This document shows, piece after piece, positions 1-7,347 of a stretch of DNA of 64,000 nt. The notes under the pieces were generated by a model, which was given only the letters and a program-made list of their open reading frames with translations, did no database searches and was not told the DNA's origin. Numbering within the stretch: the stretch's first letter is position 1; each line of letters starts with the position of its first letter. The stretch spans positions 1 to 64,000 of the forward strand of contig JAEZGY010000048.1 in NCBI GenBank assembly GCA_023416695.1, given 5' to 3'. The position numbers and the translations under genes are program-made. Source of the stretch: Bacillota bacterium (GTDB taxonomy: Bacteria > Bacillota > Clostridia > Lachnospirales > Lachnospiraceae).

Positions 1-372
1 GATAAGCCCCGCAATGTTTTCCTGTTCTAATTCTCTTATGGCATCCACCTGTTCTTTGGCATTAAAGCCAGTTCGCTTAACGATGACGTTAACTCCGTAA
101 GGTTTTAGCTCCTCTAATTCCTTATGAATACCAGCTACAATATCATCAAAGAATAGGTTAGATTGACTAAATAAAACTATACCGATGGTATAATTTCTCT
201 TAGCGGCTGCCAGGGCAAGACCAGCCCGATTTGGTTTATAATTCATAAGCTCTAAAATGTTTAGTATCTTTTTCTCGGTTTCTGGATTTACGTTGCCACG
301 GTGATTGATTACTCGGTCAACAGTTCCTCTAGATACCCCAGCAAGATCCGCAATTTCTTTAATCGTAACCAT
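1..372 (-). CDS. LacI-family transcriptional regulator (3' end outside window)
   Basis: The first 124 codons of a LacI/GalR-type repressor, read leftwards; the C-terminus lies before position 1. The N-terminus has the typical LacI helix-turn-helix (IKEIADLAGVSRGTVDRVI, residues about 4-22) and the hinge-helix region (NYKPNRAGLALA). The start of the periplasmic-binding-like sugar domain follows (YTIGIVLFSQ). The gene is divergent from the sugar-isomerase operon at 601, and palindromes with a shared GTGCAC core lie in the space between. It probably represses that operon and itself, released by a sugar or sugar phosphate. The effector is unknown. Confidence 0.93.
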   Translation of the reverse strand, partial: MVTIKEIADLAGVSRGTVDRVINHRGNVNPETEKKILNILELMNYKPNRAGLALAAAKRNYTIGIVLFSQSNLFFDDIVAGIHKELEELKPYGVNVIVKRTGFNAKEQVDAIRELEQENIAGLI

Positions 373-412
373 AATATCCCCTTACTCTATCTTAAAAGTA
401 GTGTATCTTAGT

Positions 413-429
413 GTGTTGTGCACAAGCAC
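413..429. promoter_or_regulatory. Candidate LacI-family operator near the repressor gene
   Basis: The perfect 10-bp palindrome TTGTGCACAA (416-425) sits in a longer imperfect one (413-429), about 40 bp upstream of the LacI-family gene start. Its GTGCAC core recurs in the palindrome at 556-567 in front of the isomerase operon. Central CG or GC palindromes of this kind are usual for LacI-family operators. Binding is inferred. Confidence 0.5.
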
Positions 430-517
430 ATAATTTAATATATAGTAACATAGCAGTCTATAAAAGTCAATTTCCATTAAATCATACAAAAATATTATCA
501 AATTAACAAAATATCTA

Positions 518-545
518 TTGAAACTTTCTAAAAATGTGGTATGCT
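518..545 (+). promoter_or_regulatory. Sigma-A type promoter of the isomerase operon
   Basis: A -35 box TTGAAA (518-523) and a -10 box TATGCT (540-545) are 16 bp apart. The predicted start point is near 552-556, so the palindrome at 556-567 would cover the transcription start. This fits repression by blocking initiation. Confidence 0.55.
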
Positions 546-555
546 ATTAGTAGAT

Positions 556-567
556 GTGCACGTGCAC
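556..567. promoter_or_regulatory. Candidate LacI-family operator of the isomerase operon
   Basis: GTGCACGTGCAC is a perfect 12-bp palindrome placed just downstream of the predicted -10 box and about 35 bp upstream of the first start codon. The core matches the palindrome at 416-425, so one divergent repressor could bind both. Confidence 0.6.
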
Positions 568-600
568 GTATGTTTCTAAAGACGATACAGGAGGAACAAG

Positions 601-1218
601 ATGAAGATTAATCAAGTGACAGACAAAGCCTTTCATAAGTATGGAAGGGTTGTAGCCGGAATTGATTTTACTGAGCTAGTGGAAACAATGCAGAATACGC
701 CTTGTGATAAAGACGTTGTATATCTTCCCTCTGTTAAGGAGCTAGAAGCTTTACCAGTATATGAGACATTTAAGACAGTATGCTTTGGAGAGCTTCCAAT
801 TCAGGTGGGCTATTGCAACGGACATAACTATAAGTTGAATGCGTTGGAGTACCATCGCTCTTCTGAGATCAATGTGGCAGCTGAGGATTTGATCTTGTTA
901 TTAGGATGCCAACAAGACATTACAGAAGATTTTACATATGATACCTCTAAGGTAGAAGCATTTTTGCTAAAAAAGGGATGTGGGGTGGAGCTTTATGCTA
1001 CAACTCTTCACTATGCACCATGTAATGCAACAGATAAGGGCTTTCGTTGTGTAGTAGTACTTCCTAAGGATACAAACCTTCCTTTGGATGAGTTACATAA
1101 AGACGGAGAAGATAAGTTAATTACAGCAAAGAACAAATGGCTGATTGCCCATAAAGAGGCAGGTCTTGATGATACAGCATTTGTAGGTTTAGTAGGCGAA
1201 AACATTAGTGTAAAATAG
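601..1218 (+). CDS. DUF4867 family protein
   Basis: A 205-residue soluble protein of the DUF4867 type, recognised from memory by the central stretch GYCNGHNYKLNALEYHRSSE and the total length. It has no signal peptide or membrane segment. The His/Glu-rich centre suggests a cupin-like metal or sugar binding fold, but that is inference. The start follows a strong AGGAGG site. The gene lies 12 bp before the isomerase gene and shares its promoter and operator, so the two proteins probably act on the same sugar. A sugar epimerase or mutarotase-like role is possible and untested. Confidence 0.75.
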   Translation: MKINQVTDKAFHKYGRVVAGIDFTELVETMQNTPCDKDVVYLPSVKELEALPVYETFKTVCFGELPIQVGYCNGHNYKLNALEYHRSSEINVAAEDLILLLGCQQDITEDFTYDTSKVEAFLLKKGCGVELYATTLHYAPCNATDKGFRCVVVLPKDTNLPLDELHKDGEDKLITAKNKWLIAHKEAGLDDTAFVGLVGENISVK

Positions 1219-1230
1219 GAGGATTAAAAG

Positions 1231-2712
1231 ATGAATAATATTCCAAAAGTAAAAGTTGGTATTGTGGCTGTAAGCCGTGACTGTTTCCCAGCATCTTTAG
1301 CTGAGAATCGTAGAAAGGCATTGGTTGAAGTTTATAAGAATACTTATAATGCTGATGATATTTATGAATGTCCGATCTGTATCGTTGAGAGTGAGATTCA
1401 TATGGTGCAAGCATTAGAAGATATTAAGAAGGCTGGGTGTAATGCACTTTGTGTATATCTTGGTAACTTTGGTCCAGAGATTTCTGAGACTTTACTTGCA
1501 AAACACTTTGATGGACCTAAGATGTTCATTGCAGCAGCAGAGGAAAGCCAAAATGACTTAATGGATGGTCGTGGTGATGCTTACTGTGGAATGTTAAATG
1601 CAAGCTACAACTTAAAGCTTCGTAATGTAAAGGTATATATCCCTGAATATCCAGTAGGAACTGCAGAAGAATGTGCAAAGATGATCAATGAGTTCTTACC
1701 AATCGCTCGTACAATAGATGGAATCCAAAACTTAAAGATTATTAGCTTTGGACCAAGACCAATGAACTTCTTAGCATGTAATGCACCTATCCAACAGTTA
1801 TATAACTTAGGTGTTGAGATTGAAGAGAACTCTGAATTAGATTTATATGAAGCATTTAACAAGCATGCTAATGATCCTCGTATTCCAGAAGTTGTTGCTG
1901 ATATGGAGAAAGAACTTGGAGCTGGCAATAAGAAAGCTAGTATCCTTCCTAAATTAGCACAATATGAGTTAACTTTATTAGATTGGGTAAATGAGCACAA
2001 AGGATATCGTAAGTATGTAGCCATTGCTGGAAAGTGCTGGCCTGCATTCCAAACTCAATTTGGTTTCGTACCATGTTATGTAAATAGTCGTTTAACTGGC
2101 CGTGGAATTCCAGTTTCCTGTGAAGTTGATATTTATGGTGCTTTAAGTGAATTCATCGGAACTTGTGTTAGTGAAAGTGCTGTTACTTTACTTGATATCA
2201 ATAACTCTGTACCAGCTGATATGTATGAAGAAGCAATCAAAGATAACTTTGACTATACTCATAAGGATACCTTCATGGGCTTCCACTGTGGTAACACCTG
2301 TACTAGTTTGTTAGGCTCCTGTGAGATGAAATATCAGAAGATTATGGCTAGAAACCTTCCAGTAGAAGTAACTCAGGGAACCTTAGAGGGAGATATCAAA
2401 CCTGGAGATATCACATTCTTCCGTCTACAGAGTACCTCTGACAACCACTTGAAGTCCTATGTAGCGGAGGGTGAAGTGCTTCCAGTTGCTACAAAATCAT
2501 TTGGTGCAATCGGTGTATTTGCTATTAAGGAAATGGGAAGATTCTATCGTCATGTATTGATTCAGCATAATTTCCCTCATCATGGTGCAGTTGCATTTGG
2601 ACACTACGGGAAAGCAATTTTTGAAGTACTAAAATATCTTGGAGCAGAAGAAATTGGCTTCAATCAGCCAAAAGAAATGCTTTATAAGACAGAAAATCCT
2701 TTTTGTAAATAA
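1231..2712 (+). CDS. L-fucose/L-arabinose isomerase family protein
   Basis: A 493-residue member of the FucI/AraA-like aldose-ketose isomerase superfamily (COG2407 type), shorter than classical FucI (about 590). The expected metal-site residues are visible: Glu near 298 in CEVDIYGALSE, Asp near 322 in LLDINNS, and His near 450-451 in PHHGAVAFGH. It would interconvert an aldose and a ketose in the cytoplasm with a divalent metal. The substrate cannot be told from sequence. It is cotranscribed with the DUF4867 gene under the divergent LacI regulator. A strong hairpin follows the stop codon. Neither kinase nor aldolase is in this operon, but a PfkB kinase and class II aldolase lie 6 kb downstream. 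Confidence 0.85.
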   Translation: MNNIPKVKVGIVAVSRDCFPASLAENRRKALVEVYKNTYNADDIYECPICIVESEIHMVQALEDIKKAGCNALCVYLGNFGPEISETLLAKHFDGPKMFIAAAEESQNDLMDGRGDAYCGMLNASYNLKLRNVKVYIPEYPVGTAEECAKMINEFLPIARTIDGIQNLKIISFGPRPMNFLACNAPIQQLYNLGVEIEENSELDLYEAFNKHANDPRIPEVVADMEKELGAGNKKASILPKLAQYELTLLDWVNEHKGYRKYVAIAGKCWPAFQTQFGFVPCYVNSRLTGRGIPVSCEVDIYGALSEFIGTCVSESAVTLLDINNSVPADMYEEAIKDNFDYTHKDTFMGFHCGNTCTSLLGSCEMKYQKIMARNLPVEVTQGTLEGDIKPGDITFFRLQSTSDNHLKSYVAEGEVLPVATKSFGAIGVFAIKEMGRFYRHVLIQHNFPHHGAVAFGHYGKAIFEVLKYLGAEEIGFNQPKEMLYKTENPFCK

Positions 2713-2728
2713 TTGATGGTATAATTTG

Positions 2729-2776
2729 AGAGCTCTATGTGGTAATATAACTAATGTTACCACATAGGGCTCTTGT
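2729..2776 (+). terminator. Hairpin after the isomerase operon
   Basis: A 17-bp stem (2729-2745 with 2757-2773, one G-U pair) with an 11-nt loop starts 16 bp after the isomerase stop. The following T-tract is poor (TGTGTT), so it may be an inefficient terminator or an RNA-stabilising hairpin. Confidence 0.6.
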
Positions 2777-2860
2777 GTTATATGGAGGAATATGGCTAGC
2801 CTCAGTTAACACAGCACATTATTCTATGGAAAACATGATAGAAAGCAGGAATAACCAGTT

Positions 2861-4108
2861 ATGGAATACTTACAAAATGAAGCCTCTCGCTGTCTAAAAT
2901 GCAAAAACCCCAAATGTCAGAATCACTGTCCTATTGACACCCCAATCCCTGAGATTATTGAGTTATTTCAGCAAGGGGAATTAGAAAAAGCAGCTCAAAT
3001 TCTTTTTGAAAACAATCCACTGTCTGCAGTGACTGCAATTGTATGTCCCCATGAGGATCAGTGTAGAGGCTATTGCATTCGGGGCATTAAGGGGGAACCC
3101 GTGAACTTCTGTGATATTGAACGATATCTATCAGAAGAGTACTTAAAAAAACCTATGAAGGTCAAAGTAAAAAGGAATCATAAGAAAATAGCCATTGTAG
3201 GATCTGGTCCTGCAGGTATTACCGTGGCCATTCTTTTAGCTCAAAAAGGCTATGATATTACAATCTTTGAGTTAAGGGATAAAATAGGTGGGGTTTTAAC
3301 CTATGGAATCCCAGAATTTAGACTTCCTAGAAGTATACTTAAGAATCTCGAGGCGAAGCTTCGTGAACTGAATGTACAAATCAAACCAAATACTATTGTA
3401 GGACCTGTCATTACACTTGATAAGCTGTTATATGACGGCTATGACGCTATTTTCATTGGGACTGGAGTATGGAATCCGAAAACCCTACAGATAAAGGGAG
3501 AGACACTAGGGAATTCTTTATATGCCATAGACTACCTAAAGAATCCAAAAGCTTATGAGCTTGGAGAACGGGTTGTTGTTATTGGTGCTGGAAATGTAGC
3601 GATGGATGCCGCAAGAAGTGCGAAGTACTATGGCTCAAAGGATGTTACAATCTGTTATAGAAGAGGTCTAGAGGACATGACTGCTACAAAGGCGGAGATT
3701 CATGAAGCAAAAGAGGAAGGAGTTAGTTTCTCCTTCTATAAGAGCCCAGTTGAAATAAGAGATGACGGTGTAGTCCTTGCCGCCACCAGAAAGGTGCTTA
3801 CACAAGAAGATAAAATAGTGTTAGAGGTGGTGCCTAATTCAGAGGAGTTTTATCCATGTGATCATGTAATCATCGCTGTAAGCCAGTCTCCTCAGAATAA
3901 TATTGTATCAACAAGCCCAGAATTAGAGACTAAATTCGGACTTTTAGTTACTGATACAAAAGGACATACCACTAAAAAAGGTGTCTTTGCTTGCGGAGAT
4001 GTGGTAAGTGGAGCAAAAACAGTAATTGAAGCAGTAGTAGCAGCGAAAATTGTTGCAGGAAGTATCGATGAGTTCTGCCAAGACAAAGTGGAGTTGAGCG
4101 AATCTTAA
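2861..4108 (+). CDS. GltD-like NAD(P)-dependent flavoprotein oxidoreductase
   Basis: 415 residues related to the small subunit of glutamate synthase (GltD) and the NfnB/SudA group. The N-terminal Cys cluster (CLKCKNPKCQNHCPIDTPIP, residues 12-31) is the Fe-S binding domain. It is followed by an FAD Rossmann motif (GSGPAG, about 114-119), a NAD(P) Rossmann motif (GAGNVAMDAA, about 242-251) and the C-terminal FAD motif (ACGDVVSGAKTVIEAV). No large glutamate synthase subunit lies nearby, so it may work alone in electron transfer or with a distant partner. At 415 residues it is somewhat shorter than GltD (about 470). The ribosome site is weak (GCAGGA). Confidence 0.85.
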   Translation: MEYLQNEASRCLKCKNPKCQNHCPIDTPIPEIIELFQQGELEKAAQILFENNPLSAVTAIVCPHEDQCRGYCIRGIKGEPVNFCDIERYLSEEYLKKPMKVKVKRNHKKIAIVGSGPAGITVAILLAQKGYDITIFELRDKIGGVLTYGIPEFRLPRSILKNLEAKLRELNVQIKPNTIVGPVITLDKLLYDGYDAIFIGTGVWNPKTLQIKGETLGNSLYAIDYLKNPKAYELGERVVVIGAGNVAMDAARSAKYYGSKDVTICYRRGLEDMTATKAEIHEAKEEGVSFSFYKSPVEIRDDGVVLAATRKVLTQEDKIVLEVVPNSEEFYPCDHVIIAVSQSPQNNIVSTSPELETKFGLLVTDTKGHTTKKGVFACGDVVSGAKTVIEAVVAAKIVAGSIDEFCQDKVELSES

Positions 4109-4119
4109 CAGTATTTTTA

Positions 4120-4148
4120 TTGACCTTTTTTCTCTACTTAGATATAAT
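4120..4148 (+). promoter_or_regulatory. Strong sigma-A type promoter
   Basis: TTGACC (4120-4125) and TATAAT (4143-4148) are separated by exactly 17 bp. The promoter lies just after the GltD-like gene and would drive the small ORF at 4188 and the CNNM gene at 4359. Confidence 0.75.
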
Positions 4149-4187
4149 GAGCTAAATACACTAATTCAAAAGTGAGGGAAGCAAACT

Positions 4188-4277
4188 ATGGATACTAGTG
4201 ACAGTTCGAACGGAGAACCTCCATCGTTATATTATAAAGAAGATCAGAATGGACATAGTCTATGGTTACGAGAATAA
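4188..4277 (+). CDS. Putative 29-residue leader or small protein
   Basis: A small open reading frame (ATG to TAA) begins about 33 bp after the predicted start point of the promoter at 4120-4148, behind a GAGGG site 8-9 nt upstream. The product starts MDTSDSSNGEPPSLYYKEDQ and is hydrophilic with no membrane segment. It lies in the 5' region of the CNNM transcript, so it could be a leader peptide or a free small protein. I do not recognise it. Support is only position, start site and promoter. Confidence 0.4.
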   Translation: MDTSDSSNGEPPSLYYKEDQNGHSLWLRE

Positions 4278-4358
4278 GTACATAGGCTGTGTCTTTTTGT
4301 GTGTTTTTTGATAAAAATTAACTAATAAAGTATAGATGTATTTTAAGGAGGATTTGTT

Positions 4359-5699
4359 TTGGGAAGTTCCATTGTATTTATGATTTTGTTACAGGTCTTT
4401 TTAATAATGTTAAATGCAGTATTTGCTTGTGCAGAGATTGCGATTATTTCTATGAATGACAATAAACTAGCGAAGATGGCAGAAAAAGGAGACAAGCGTG
4501 CCATTAGACTTGCAAGGCTAACTAGCCAGCCGGCTCGGTTTCTGGCGACAATTCAGGTAGCCATCACACTGTCTGGTTTTATGGGAAGTGCCTTTGCAGC
4601 AGAAAACTTTTCTGATGGCATTGTTAAGTGGCTAGTTGATTTAGGGGTTAGTATTCCAGCATCAACCTTAAATGTTATTGCAGTTGTCTTTATTACAATC
4701 GTGTTATCTTATTTTACGCTTGTATTCGGTGAATTAGTGCCAAAGAGAATTGCTATGCGAAAGGCGGAAAGCCTAGCACTTGGTTTATCATCTCTTATTA
4801 GTGGAATCTCTAAGGTATTCGCGCCTATAGTATGGTTTTTGACAGTATCCACTAATGGTATGCTACGTTTGTTTGGGATTGACCCAAATGCAGAAGAGGA
4901 AAACGTCAGCGAGGAAGAGATTCGTATGATGGTAGATGCAGGAAGTGAAAAAGGGACTATCGACCATCAGGAAAAAGAGTTTATTCAGAATGTATTTGAG
5001 TTTGATGATTTGTCCGCTGGAGAAATAGCGATACACAGAACAGACATTTCTTTTCTATGGTTAGATGATTCTATGGAAGAGTGGGAAAAGATTATTCATG
5101 ATGGTCGTCATACCCTATACCCAGTTTGCGAGGACACCGTAGATAAGGTGGTGGGAATATTAAATGCCAAAGATTATTTCCGCTTAGTGAATAAGACACA
5201 TGATATGGTGATTGAGAAGGCTGTAAAGCCAGCATATTTTGTGCCAGAAAGTGTAAAGGCAGATGTGCTCTTTCGGAATATGAAACACAGTCGAAATAAT
5301 ATGGCTGTAGTATTAGATGAATATGGTGGAATGACTGGTATTGTTACGATGTATGATTTGATTGAGCAATTAGTTGGAGATTTAGGTTATAGTGAGACTC
5401 CTGAAAGTCAGATACCACCAATAGAAAAAATTGATGAAAATACGTGGAGAATACATGGTAGTACTTCTTTAGAGGAAGTCTCAGAGTGCTTAGGAGTTTC
5501 TCTTCCTTGTGAGGAATATGATACCTTCAACGGATTGATTTTTGATGCTCTTGAAAGTATTCCAGAGGATGGTTCTACTGTGGAGGTAACTACAGAAGGT
5601 CTGAACATACAAGTAATCAAATTACAGGAACATCAAGTGGAGCAGGCTTTAGTTCGCATAAAGGAGCCTGTGATAAAAGAGGAAGCAGCAAAAGCATAA
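4359..5699 (+). CDS. CNNM/CorC (HlyC-type) membrane transporter
   Basis: 446 residues with the layout of the 'hemolysin family' CNNM proteins. An N-terminal DUF21 domain with four hydrophobic segments (about 1-190) includes the conserved GELVPKRIA region. It is followed by a CBS-domain pair (about 215-335) and a C-terminal CorC/HlyC domain (about 350-430). The family is linked to Mg2+ or other divalent-cation export. The start is TTG, set by AAGGAGG 6-7 nt upstream. Transcription probably comes from 4120-4148, and a hairpin terminator follows the stop. Confidence 0.9.
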   Translation: MGSSIVFMILLQVFLIMLNAVFACAEIAIISMNDNKLAKMAEKGDKRAIRLARLTSQPARFLATIQVAITLSGFMGSAFAAENFSDGIVKWLVDLGVSIPASTLNVIAVVFITIVLSYFTLVFGELVPKRIAMRKAESLALGLSSLISGISKVFAPIVWFLTVSTNGMLRLFGIDPNAEEENVSEEEIRMMVDAGSEKGTIDHQEKEFIQNVFEFDDLSAGEIAIHRTDISFLWLDDSMEEWEKIIHDGRHTLYPVCEDTVDKVVGILNAKDYFRLVNKTHDMVIEKAVKPAYFVPESVKADVLFRNMKHSRNNMAVVLDEYGGMTGIVTMYDLIEQLVGDLGYSETPESQIPPIEKIDENTWRIHGSTSLEEVSECLGVSLPCEEYDTFNGLIFDALESIPEDGSTVEVTTEGLNIQVIKLQEHQVEQALVRIKEPVIKEEAAKA

Positions 5700-5710
5700 G
5701 ATGTAACATT

Positions 5711-6355
5711 TTATATAGTATTCATTTTTAAAAAGGTAGAAGGGCTAACCCCTTCTACTTTTTTAAATGAAGTGCAAAAGTAAGAGGGTTGTTGAAAACC
5801 ACAGCGCATAGCAATCCCGGATATTGGTAAAGCAGTAGTCATAAGTAGTTTTTTGGCTAAGGTAATTCGCTGGTTTAGCACATATTCACTAAAGGTCATT
5901 CCAACTTCCTTTTTAAATAAATCGCATAAATAGCAGCGATTCAAAGAGACGGCTTTACAGACTTTGGTTAGGCTAAGAGGATTATCTAAATGTTCATGTA
6001 TATATGCGATGGCTTTTTTTATATGTTCATTTTTATGCTTTTCAATAAGATATTCCGTACTATCTATATAAGAATCTAAAATTTGATCTCCCAGTGAAGA
6101 GTAGTTTAAGAAGGTACAATGGGCAATCAATACTTCATTATCATAGCAACTTTTATGAAGAGAGACCTTCTCGTGATTTAATACATAATGATACATACCT
6201 ATGTTTAAGGAGGATAGAAAAAGACGAATTTGCTTAATGGGTCTGTTGTTTAATTCCTTTATCTTTTCTTTATATAAGCGCTTGGCTTCTGTTGAATGAC
6301 CGAAGTATAGGAGGGAAAACAATTCACTATGATTTAAAAGAGACTCAATAGACAT
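5711..6355 (-). CDS. AraC-family transcriptional regulator
   Basis: 214 residues. The C-terminal half carries the two AraC helix-turn-helix motifs: LSLTKVCKAVSLNRCYLCDLFKK (first) and PISGIAMRCGFQQPSYFCTSFKK (second). The N-terminal ~100 residues are not a recognisable cupin, and the ligand is unknown. The start at 6353-6355 is chosen because AAGGAG sits 5 nt upstream; an upstream in-frame start 12 codons earlier has no ribosome site. The gene is divergent from the small lipoprotein gene at 6515, which is a likely target. The convergent terminator overlaps its 3' end. Confidence 0.88.
   Translation of the reverse strand: MSIESLLNHSELFSLLYFGHSTEAKRLYKEKIKELNNRPIKQIRLFLSSLNIGMYHYVLNHEKVSLHKSCYDNEVLIAHCTFLNYSSLGDQILDSYIDSTEYLIEKHKNEHIKKAIAYIHEHLDNPLSLTKVCKAVSLNRCYLCDLFKKEVGMTFSEYVLNQRITLAKKLLMTTALPISGIAMRCGFQQPSYFCTSFKKVEGVSPSTFLKMNTI
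5736..5764 (+). terminator. Intrinsic terminator of the CNNM gene
   Basis: A perfect 9-bp stem (GTAGAAGGG 5736-5744 with 5750-5758) with a 5-nt loop is followed by six T. Five A precede it, so it can act in both directions. It lies inside the last codons of the convergent AraC-family gene (stop at 5711-5713). Confidence 0.85.
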
Positions 6356-6436
6356 AGTAGCTCCTTTCAAAGAAATTATAAATTTATACAAATATACTAA
6401 AACATTTTATAATTCTACCATGATATGATACCTTAT

Positions 6437-6454
6437 AGTTAGTCGAAACTAACT
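6437..6454. promoter_or_regulatory. 7-bp inverted repeat in the AraC/lipoprotein divergent region
   Basis: AGTTAGT and ACTAACT flank CGAA between the divergent starts of the AraC regulator (6355) and the lipoprotein (6515). A possible -10 TATAAT for the lipoprotein lies at 6408-6413 with TATACA 17 bp upstream, which would place the repeat in the early transcript. It could be an operator or a short RNA hairpin. Confidence 0.35.
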
Positions 6455-6514
6455 AATGATAAATTTAATCAACTTCTACCATTAGGAGAAGTATCATAGA
6501 AAGGACTTTAGAGT

Positions 6515-6712
6515 ATGAGAATGAAGAATTTAGTAGCTTTAGGATTGGCTTTAGGAATAAGTATCGTAACAGTAGGGTGTGGTGGCAGCCAAGCAAATAA
6601 GAATGGACAGGATGCTACCTCTTCTGCTTCTAAAAAAGAGGAAGTTGTAATCGAAAGTGAAAGTACAAATGAAGTGAAAGAGCAAACAGAAGAAATAACT
6701 GAAGCAAAATAG
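6515..6712 (+). CDS. Small lipoprotein of unknown function
   Basis: 65 residues. It has a basic N-terminus, a hydrophobic segment (about 6-18) and a lipobox ending at Cys22 (TVGC), so it should be lipidated by Lgt and anchored outside the membrane. The mature ~44 residues are polar and rich in Ser, Lys and Glu, with no domain I know. A GAAAGGA site precedes the ATG. It is divergent from an AraC regulator and followed by a hairpin. It is too short to be a substrate-binding protein, so it could be a surface spacer, a signalling peptide precursor or a degenerate remnant. Confidence 0.7.
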   Translation: MRMKNLVALGLALGISIVTVGCGGSQANKNGQDATSSASKKEEVVIESESTNEVKEQTEEITEAK

Positions 6713-6719
6713 ATAGAAG

Positions 6720-6768
6720 AAGGGAGACTTCTACACAGCTTAATAGCTATGTGAGAGTCTCCCTTTGT
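6720..6768. terminator. Hairpin between lipoprotein and cupin genes
   Basis: A 10-bp stem (6720-6729 with 6756-6765) with a partly paired inner loop separates the convergent lipoprotein and cupin genes. The T-tract is short on the + side (three T), so termination efficiency is uncertain. It probably serves both genes. Confidence 0.6.
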
Positions 6769-6771
6769 AAA

Positions 6772-7269
6772 TTAATGTTTAGGATGCATTTGGGCCTCTG
6801 CCTCAGCCTTTGTCATCTCAACGGTATTAAAAGGATGGGCAGGAGGTGCGTATATCGAGTATACCTTTAATGGAACACAGCCTGTATTGATGATATTATG
6901 CCAGGTGCATGCTGGGATAATAACTGCATAATTGCAATCTACAGCAATATCCTTATCAAAGCAGTTCTTTTTGGAACCGAACCGAACGGTAGCTGTTCCT
7001 TCTTCAATTCTGACAAACTGATCTAAGTCGTAATGAATTTCAGGGCCAATTTCTTCTCCGGGATTAATGCACATAACGGTTAATTGAAGGTGAGTTCCTG
7101 TCCATAATGAGGAGCGGAAAGCGGAATTTCTATTAGTAGCTTCATGAATATTGAACACTATTGGTTGTGGACCATAATCGGTATAGGAATGACATGTACC
7201 AGTAGGCATAGTGTTATAGGATACGGTTTTTCCACAATGAGGGCATCTATATTGATTGTTTTTATACAA
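6772..7269 (-). CDS. Cupin-domain protein with N-terminal Cys pair
   Basis: 165 residues. A short N-terminal segment has CPHC (residues 9-12) and a later TCH (about 25-27), suggesting a small zinc site. A single cupin domain follows (GEEIGPEIHYDLDQFVRIEE, then IIPACTWHN). The start is TTG at 7267-7269, chosen because AAGGAG lies 9 nt upstream; an in-frame TTG 21 codons further up has no site. The gene is 78 bp downstream of, and on the same strand as, the AraC regulator at 7348, so they may be cotranscribed. Sugar or small-molecule binding is plausible. No activity can be assigned. Confidence 0.8.
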   Translation of the reverse strand: MYKNNQYRCPHCGKTVSYNTMPTGTCHSYTDYGPQPIVFNIHEATNRNSAFRSSLWTGTHLQLTVMCINPGEEIGPEIHYDLDQFVRIEEGTATVRFGSKKNCFDKDIAVDCNYAVIIPACTWHNIINTGCVPLKVYSIYAPPAHPFNTVEMTKAEAEAQMHPKH

Positions 7270-7347
7270 CGAAAGTATCTCCTTACTTCTATTTACTATA
7301 GTGTACGTAAAGAAATAAGGAGTGTGATACAAAAAAGGTTAGGTAGG

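Noticed and set aside
2720..2725. TATAAT after the isomerase gene as a promoter for the GltD-like gene
   Set aside because: No -35 box at suitable distance, and a hairpin follows at once.
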